This document shows, piece after piece, positions 39,920-42,928 of a DNA stretch of 42,928 nt. Where the stretch lies: the NCBI GenBank assembly GCA_947630485.1, contig CANRHU010000026.1, positions 1 to 42,928 of the forward strand, in the 5' to 3' direction. The first letter of the stretch is position 1. Each line of letters begins with the position of its first letter. Under the pieces are notes generated by a model. That model searched no databases. It had not been told where the DNA came from and saw only the letters and a program-made list of their open reading frames with translations. Made by a program: the position numbers and the translations under genes. The stretch comes from an uncultured Lachnospiraceae bacterium (lineage in GTDB: Bacteria > Bacillota > Clostridia > Lachnospirales > Lachnospiraceae).

Positions 39920-41650
39920 TTATTCGACGGAGATGATATAATAATAGATCGGCTGGCCGCCCGAATTCAGTTCCACCTCGCAGCCTGGGCAAAGCGCCCG
40001 GGCCTTCTCGCAGAACACATTGGCCTCGTCTTCGGTAATATCCTGGCCGTAATAGATGCTGACCAGCTCCGAGTCCTCATCCAACATATTGCGGAGCGCT
40101 TCCAGCGCCGTCGTCTCCACGGATTTGCCGACCGAAAGGATATGATGGTCGCCGAGGCCCATGATATCTCCCTCGTCAATCTCCTTGTCCTCGATGACCG
40201 TATGACGGACCGCGTAGGTGATCTCCGCCGTCTTGACGCGCTTCATCTCCTCAATCATATTGGTCTCGTTCTCTTCCGGCGGCAGATCCGGTACAAAGTT
40301 AATAATCGCGGAAATGCCCTGCGGCACGGTCTTGGACGGAATCACAATGATCTTCTTATCCTTCACAAGATAGGCCGCCTGCTGCGCCGCCAGAATAATA
40401 TTGCCGTTATTGGGCAGGATGTAAATGGTATCCGCATTCACCTGATCGATAGCGTTAAGCATATCCTCGGTGCTCGGGTTCATGGTCTGTCCGCCCTCAA
40501 TCAGATAATCGGCGCCGATGCCTTCAAAAATCTCCGCGAAGCCGTCGCCCACGGATACGGCGATGAAGCCGTAATCCTTGCGGGGCTCCTCCTCTGCCTG
40601 TCCCTGTGCAGCCGCTTCCGCCGCATTCTGCGCCGCCCCCACTGTCTGGGCCCGCGCCGCCTCTTCTGCTTTCTGCTGCGCCGCCAGCTTCTCCGCGTCC
40701 TTGATCAGGCGCTCATGATGCTCCTCGCGCATATTGTCAATCTTGATCTTAGACAGAGAGCCGTAGGTCAGGGCCTTCTGGATCGCAAGTCCCGGATCAT
40801 TGGTATGGACGTGGACCTTCACCACCTCATCGTCGGAGACCAGGACAATGGAATCGCCCAGGGACTCCAGATACGCCTTGAATTCTGCCTCGCTGCCGTC
40901 ATCGTATTCCTTCTCCAGATTCACGATGAACTCCGTGCAGTAGCCGAATTTGATATTCGCCGTCTCAAGATTGGCCGTATCCACATGGCCGCTGCCGGAG
41001 GCCGCCGCCGTCTCGTCGGTAAATTCAATCCCTCTGCCCAGGAGCCCGTCGAGCGCGCCCTTCATGACCTGCATCAGACCCTGGCCGCCGGAATCCACCA
41101 CCCCGGCCTGCTTTAGGATCGGCAAAAGCTCCGGCGTCCGGCTTAAAACGAGGTCTCCCTCTTCAATGACGGCCTTCGTAAATTCAATAATATCATCCGT
41201 CTTCGCGGCCATCTCCACGGCCTTATCCGCCATACCGCGGGCTACGGTCAGAATCGTGCCCTCCTTCGGCTTCATGACCGCCTTATAGGCCGTCTCCTTG
41301 CCCCGCACGAAAGCGCTTGCAAGCGTCGCCGTCGTAATCACATCCAGCGTCTTGATCTCCTTTGTAAAGCCGCGGAACAGCTGGGACAGAATCACGCCGG
41401 AGTTGCCTCTGGCGCCTCTCAGAGATCCGGAGGAAATGGCCTTCGCCAGCGACTCCATGGTGGGCTCTTCCATCGCCGCCACCTCCCGGGCCGCCGACAT
41501 GATCGTCATGGTCATATTCGTGCCGGTATCCCCGTCCGGAACCGGGAAGACATTCAATTCATTGATCCATTCTTTCTTCGACTCTAACTCCTTCGCCCCC
41601 GCAAGGAACGCCTTCTGCAGGGCCTTTGCATCCATCGTATTCATAACCAC
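39920..41650 (-). CDS. fakA: DAK2/DhaL-domain protein, fatty-acid kinase FakA-like (YloV)
   Basis: This is a 576-residue protein. The N-terminal DhaL-type kinase domain (about 1-210) has NVFPVPDGDTGTNMTMT with the Asp cluster that binds Mg-ATP, SLRGARGNSGVILSQLFRGF, and GVVDSGGQGLMQVMKG. A middle domain and a C-terminal DegV-like region (from about 360; IFEGIGADYLIEGGQTMNPS) follow, with a low-complexity Ala/Gln/Glu linker near 320-350. FakA homologues phosphorylate fatty acids bound to FakB proteins. The GTG at 41650 lies 9 nt after AGGAGG; ATG 41644 is the alternative. It lies 14 nt after the asp23-like gene, the usual yloU-yloV pair. Confidence 0.9.
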   Translation of the reverse strand: MVMNTMDAKALQKAFLAGAKELESKKEWINELNVFPVPDGDTGTNMTMTIMSAAREVAAMEEPTMESLAKAISSGSLRGARGNSGVILSQLFRGFTKEIKTLDVITTATLASAFVRGKETAYKAVMKPKEGTILTVARGMADKAVEMAAKTDDIIEFTKAVIEEGDLVLSRTPELLPILKQAGVVDSGGQGLMQVMKGALDGLLGRGIEFTDETAAASGSGHVDTANLETANIKFGYCTEFIVNLEKEYDDGSEAEFKAYLESLGDSIVLVSDDEVVKVHVHTNDPGLAIQKALTYGSLSKIKIDNMREEHHERLIKDAEKLAAQQKAEEAARAQTVGAAQNAAEAAAQGQAEEEPRKDYGFIAVSVGDGFAEIFEGIGADYLIEGGQTMNPSTEDMLNAIDQVNADTIYILPNNGNIILAAQQAAYLVKDKKIIVIPSKTVPQGISAIINFVPDLPPEENETNMIEEMKRVKTAEITYAVRHTVIEDKEIDEGDIMGLGDHHILSVGKSVETTALEALRNMLDEDSELVSIYYGQDITEDEANVFCEKARALCPGCEVELNSGGQPIYYYIISVE

Positions 41651-41664
41651 GGGCTGCTTCCTCC

Positions 41665-42021
41665 TTAATCGATCACTCTGACGCCTTCGACATAGATATT
41701 GATCTTATCCACTTCCATGCCGGTCAGTTCTTCTACTTTATATTTGACGTTCTCGATCAGATTGTCCGCAACCGCGGAAATGCTGACGCCATAAGACACA
41801 ATCACATGGAAATCCAGCGTAATATGGTTATCTTCAATCCTCAGTGTAATGCCGTGCGTCAGGCTGTCGCGCTTCAAGAGTTTCACCAGGCCGTCCTTCA
41901 TGCTGATGGCGGCCATACCCACGATTCCGAAGCATTCCACCGCCGTCAGGCCGGCGTACTTGGCAATCACTTCGGGATTGATCCGGATCTCGCCCAGCTT
42001 GTTGTTGATTCGTCCCTTCAT
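41665..42021 (-). CDS. Asp23/Gls24 family protein (YloU-like)
   Basis: This is a 118-residue cytosolic Asp23-family protein: GEIRINPEVIAKYAGLTAVE, CFGIVGMAAISMKDGLVKLL, LDFHVIVSYGVSISAVADNL, then YKVEELTGMEVDKINIYVEG. Family members are linked to envelope stress, and YloU regularly precedes the fakA-like gene. It diverges from rpmB, and its promoter lies at 42134-42162. Function in this organism is unknown. Confidence 0.93.
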   Translation of the reverse strand: MKGRINNKLGEIRINPEVIAKYAGLTAVECFGIVGMAAISMKDGLVKLLKRDSLTHGITLRIEDNHITLDFHVIVSYGVSISAVADNLIENVKYKVEELTGMEVDKINIYVEGVRVID

Positions 42022-42133
42022 TCCGAAACCTCCCTTACCGATTATCTTCTTAATGAAAGTATCTCCACATATCCTTAAACTTACACTTTACCGCATTTAC
42101 CAGATGCCAGATTATGGAATTGCACACAAAGTA

Positions 42134-42162
42134 AGTATAGCATATTATCGCTAGCGTGTCTA
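42134..42162 (-). promoter_or_regulatory. Sigma-A promoter of the asp23-like/fakA operon
   Basis: On minus, TAGACA (42157-42162), a 17-bp spacer and TATACT (42134-42139); each hexamer matches consensus at 5 of 6. Confidence 0.75.
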
Positions 42163-42278
42163 TTGCCAGTTATTCACAAAAATGTCGAATCCGGCAGGGG
42201 GTCAGATTCGTTCCCGATACGGGCGTCTCACTTTCCGCGGACTCCCGCAAAGTTTTTTCATTTCTGCGAAAATTTTGC

Positions 42279-42307
42279 TTGCAAATTCTCCCGCGATCTG
42301 GTAAGAT
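42279..42307 (+). promoter_or_regulatory. Sigma-A promoter of rpmB
   Basis: TTGCAA (42279-42284), a 17-bp spacer and TAAGAT (42302-42307); each hexamer matches consensus at 4 of 6. Confidence 0.6.
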
Positions 42308-42362
42308 ACAATATGTTGTGGAGTCGTTAGTGGGCTCTAGTCGGTTATAAGGAGGTGCAATC

Positions 42363-42548
42363 ATGGCAAAATGTGCAATCTGTGAGAGAGCTGTACACTT
42401 CGGAAACGCGGTAAGCCATTCACATAGAAGATCCAACAAGATGTGGAAAGCTAATGTGAAGTCCGTTCGAGTGAAAGTCAACGGAGGAACCAAGAAGATG
42501 TACGTATGTACCTCTTGCCTGCGTTCCGGATTAGTCGAGAGAGCCTAA
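42363..42548 (+). CDS. rpmB: 50S ribosomal protein L28
   Basis: This is a 61-residue basic ribosomal protein with two Cys pairs, CAIC near residues 4-7 and CTSC near 49-52, so it is the zinc-binding (C+) form of L28. HSHRRSNKMWKANVKSVRVK is the conserved core. AAGGAGG lies 8 nt before the ATG. A terminator follows at 42565-42593. Divergence from asp23-like/fakA is the standard Firmicutes arrangement. Confidence 0.97.
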   Translation: MAKCAICERAVHFGNAVSHSHRRSNKMWKANVKSVRVKVNGGTKKMYVCTSCLRSGLVERA

Positions 42549-42564
42549 TCGAATAAGGATCATA

Positions 42565-42593
42565 AAACTCCGGAGGGAAGTCCGGAGTTTTTT
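42565..42593 (+). terminator. Intrinsic terminator of rpmB
   Basis: A perfect 10-bp stem AAACTCCGGA/TCCGGAGTTT (42565-42574 with 42581-42590) with T-run to 42593. Confidence 0.9.
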
Positions 42594-42620
42594 ATGTCTC
42601 AATATATGTCTCAATATATG
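42593..42620. repeat. 12-nt tandem repeat after the rpmB terminator
   Basis: TATGTCTCAATA occurs twice (42593-42604, 42605-42616), followed by a partial TATG. Confidence 0.75.
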
Positions 42621-42648
42621 AATTTTTCCGCAAAAACCGACCGCGCGG

Positions 42649-42928
42649 TTACCAGATAAACAGTTCCTTCCCCGCGGGATCCCAGTTGCAGAACTTCGCG
42701 CCGCAGGGCCTGAGGATCCGAATGGCTGCTTTCGTGTAAAGTCCCTTTTCGTACTCTCCCACCTGGTCTGCCAGCGTTAAAAGCCCGGCGGCGGTGATCA
42801 TCCAGCCGCTGACCTCATGCCCCGCCCAGAGGCCGTTGTTCCACGCCCGGATGTAATTTCCCGCCGGATTGAACCGCCCGGCCAGGATATTGGCGGCGTG
42901 AAGACCGGTCCTGCGGGACTCGGGACTG
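42649..42928 (-). pseudogene. Glycoside hydrolase family 88-like fragment, truncated at window edge
   Basis: The minus frame, open from the window edge to TAA at 42649-42651, reads HAANILAGRFNPAGNYIRAW, then NNGLWAGHEVSGWMI, then ITAAGLLTLADQVGEYEKGL and YTKAAIRILRPCGAKFCNWD. The first part matches the N-terminal third of GH88 unsaturated glucuronyl hydrolases, and the second matches their C-terminal third. The central catalytic barrel between GWMI and AAGLL is missing, and the end after CNWD is short. It is probably a pseudogene with an internal deletion. The missing part could not be checked beyond the edge. Confidence 0.5.

Larger units (their letters stand above)
42022..42362. other. 340-bp divergent intergenic region, asp23-like/rpmB
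   Basis: It holds the two outward promoters (42134-42162 minus, 42279-42307 plus) and leaders of about 110 and 50 nt. No further gene is seen. Confidence 0.6.

Noticed and set aside
39834-39992. N-terminal extension of recQ to 39992
   Set aside because: It passes through an intrinsic terminator and the end of the fakA-like gene, and is not RecQ sequence; the ribosome site is at ATG 39833.
1-42928. tRNA, rRNA, riboswitch or T-box elements
   Set aside because: I looked for tRNA-like cloverleafs and T-box leaders, including in front of lysS, and saw none that I could support by eye.

Overview
The window looks like a chromosomal segment of a GC-rich Lachnospiraceae-type Firmicute (Clostridia). 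The evidence is a block of housekeeping genes in Gram-positive order (uvrC, hprK, murB, rapZ, whiA, an HPr-like gene, dnaE, pfkA; and rpmB divergent from asp23-like/fakA-like/recQ), good sigma-A promoters with 17-bp spacers, strong AGGAGG ribosome sites, and small families typical of Lachnospiraceae (DUF6145-like and DUF6773-like proteins; both names are from memory).

Layout. 1-3.9 kb: accessory DNA with a possible winged-helix replication protein, a DnaB-type RecA-fold ATPase, and a two-gene operon of a KptA/Tpt1 RNA 2'-phosphotransferase plus a metallophosphoesterase. 3.9-5.2 kb: a PIN toxin-antitoxin pair between two diverged copies of a direct repeat, each next to a hairpin repeat and a terminator. 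5.2-25.9 kb: core genes, almost all on the minus strand: lysS, greA, dusB, DUF6145-like, pfkA, dnaE, a Crh-like HPr, whiA, rapZ, murB, hprK, uvrC, a DUF1653 protein, a DUF4015 lipoprotein, a HAD phosphatase, nfo (plus strand), a D-Ala-D-Ala carboxypeptidase and a second HAD hydrolase. 26-37 kb: a decayed accessory zone with a histidine kinase remnant carrying an in-frame amber codon, a VOC protein, a GNAT-PhzF in-frame fusion, an MFS pump behind short leader ORFs, an XRE regulator/membrane protein pair, a YafQ/DinJ toxin-antitoxin pair, a Bce-type regulator-kinase-permease locus with its ATPase deleted, an orphan response regulator, a kinase/GNAT chimera and a MATE pump. 38-42.6 kb: recQ, fakA-like, asp23-like and rpmB. 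The right edge holds a damaged GH88-like fragment.

The most unusual feature is a dispersed hairpin repeat: AAATAC, a 10-bp stem, a 7-nt loop near TCACYGG, then GCAT. I count eight hairpins at six loci. At two loci the hairpins are in tandem with a 39-nt period. One copy lies exactly on the junction of a deletion that removed an ABC ATPase gene. A second theme is tandem duplication over stop codons: 14 nt x6 at the uvrC stop, about 17 nt x6 at the DUF4015 stop, and 25 nt x2 at the antitoxin stop/toxin start.

Regulation readable from sequence includes a divergent promoter pair sharing one palindromic -35 hexamer, twin palindromic operators on the MATE promoter, and a Crh-like protein (Glu15, Ser46) encoded in the same gene cluster as HPr kinase.
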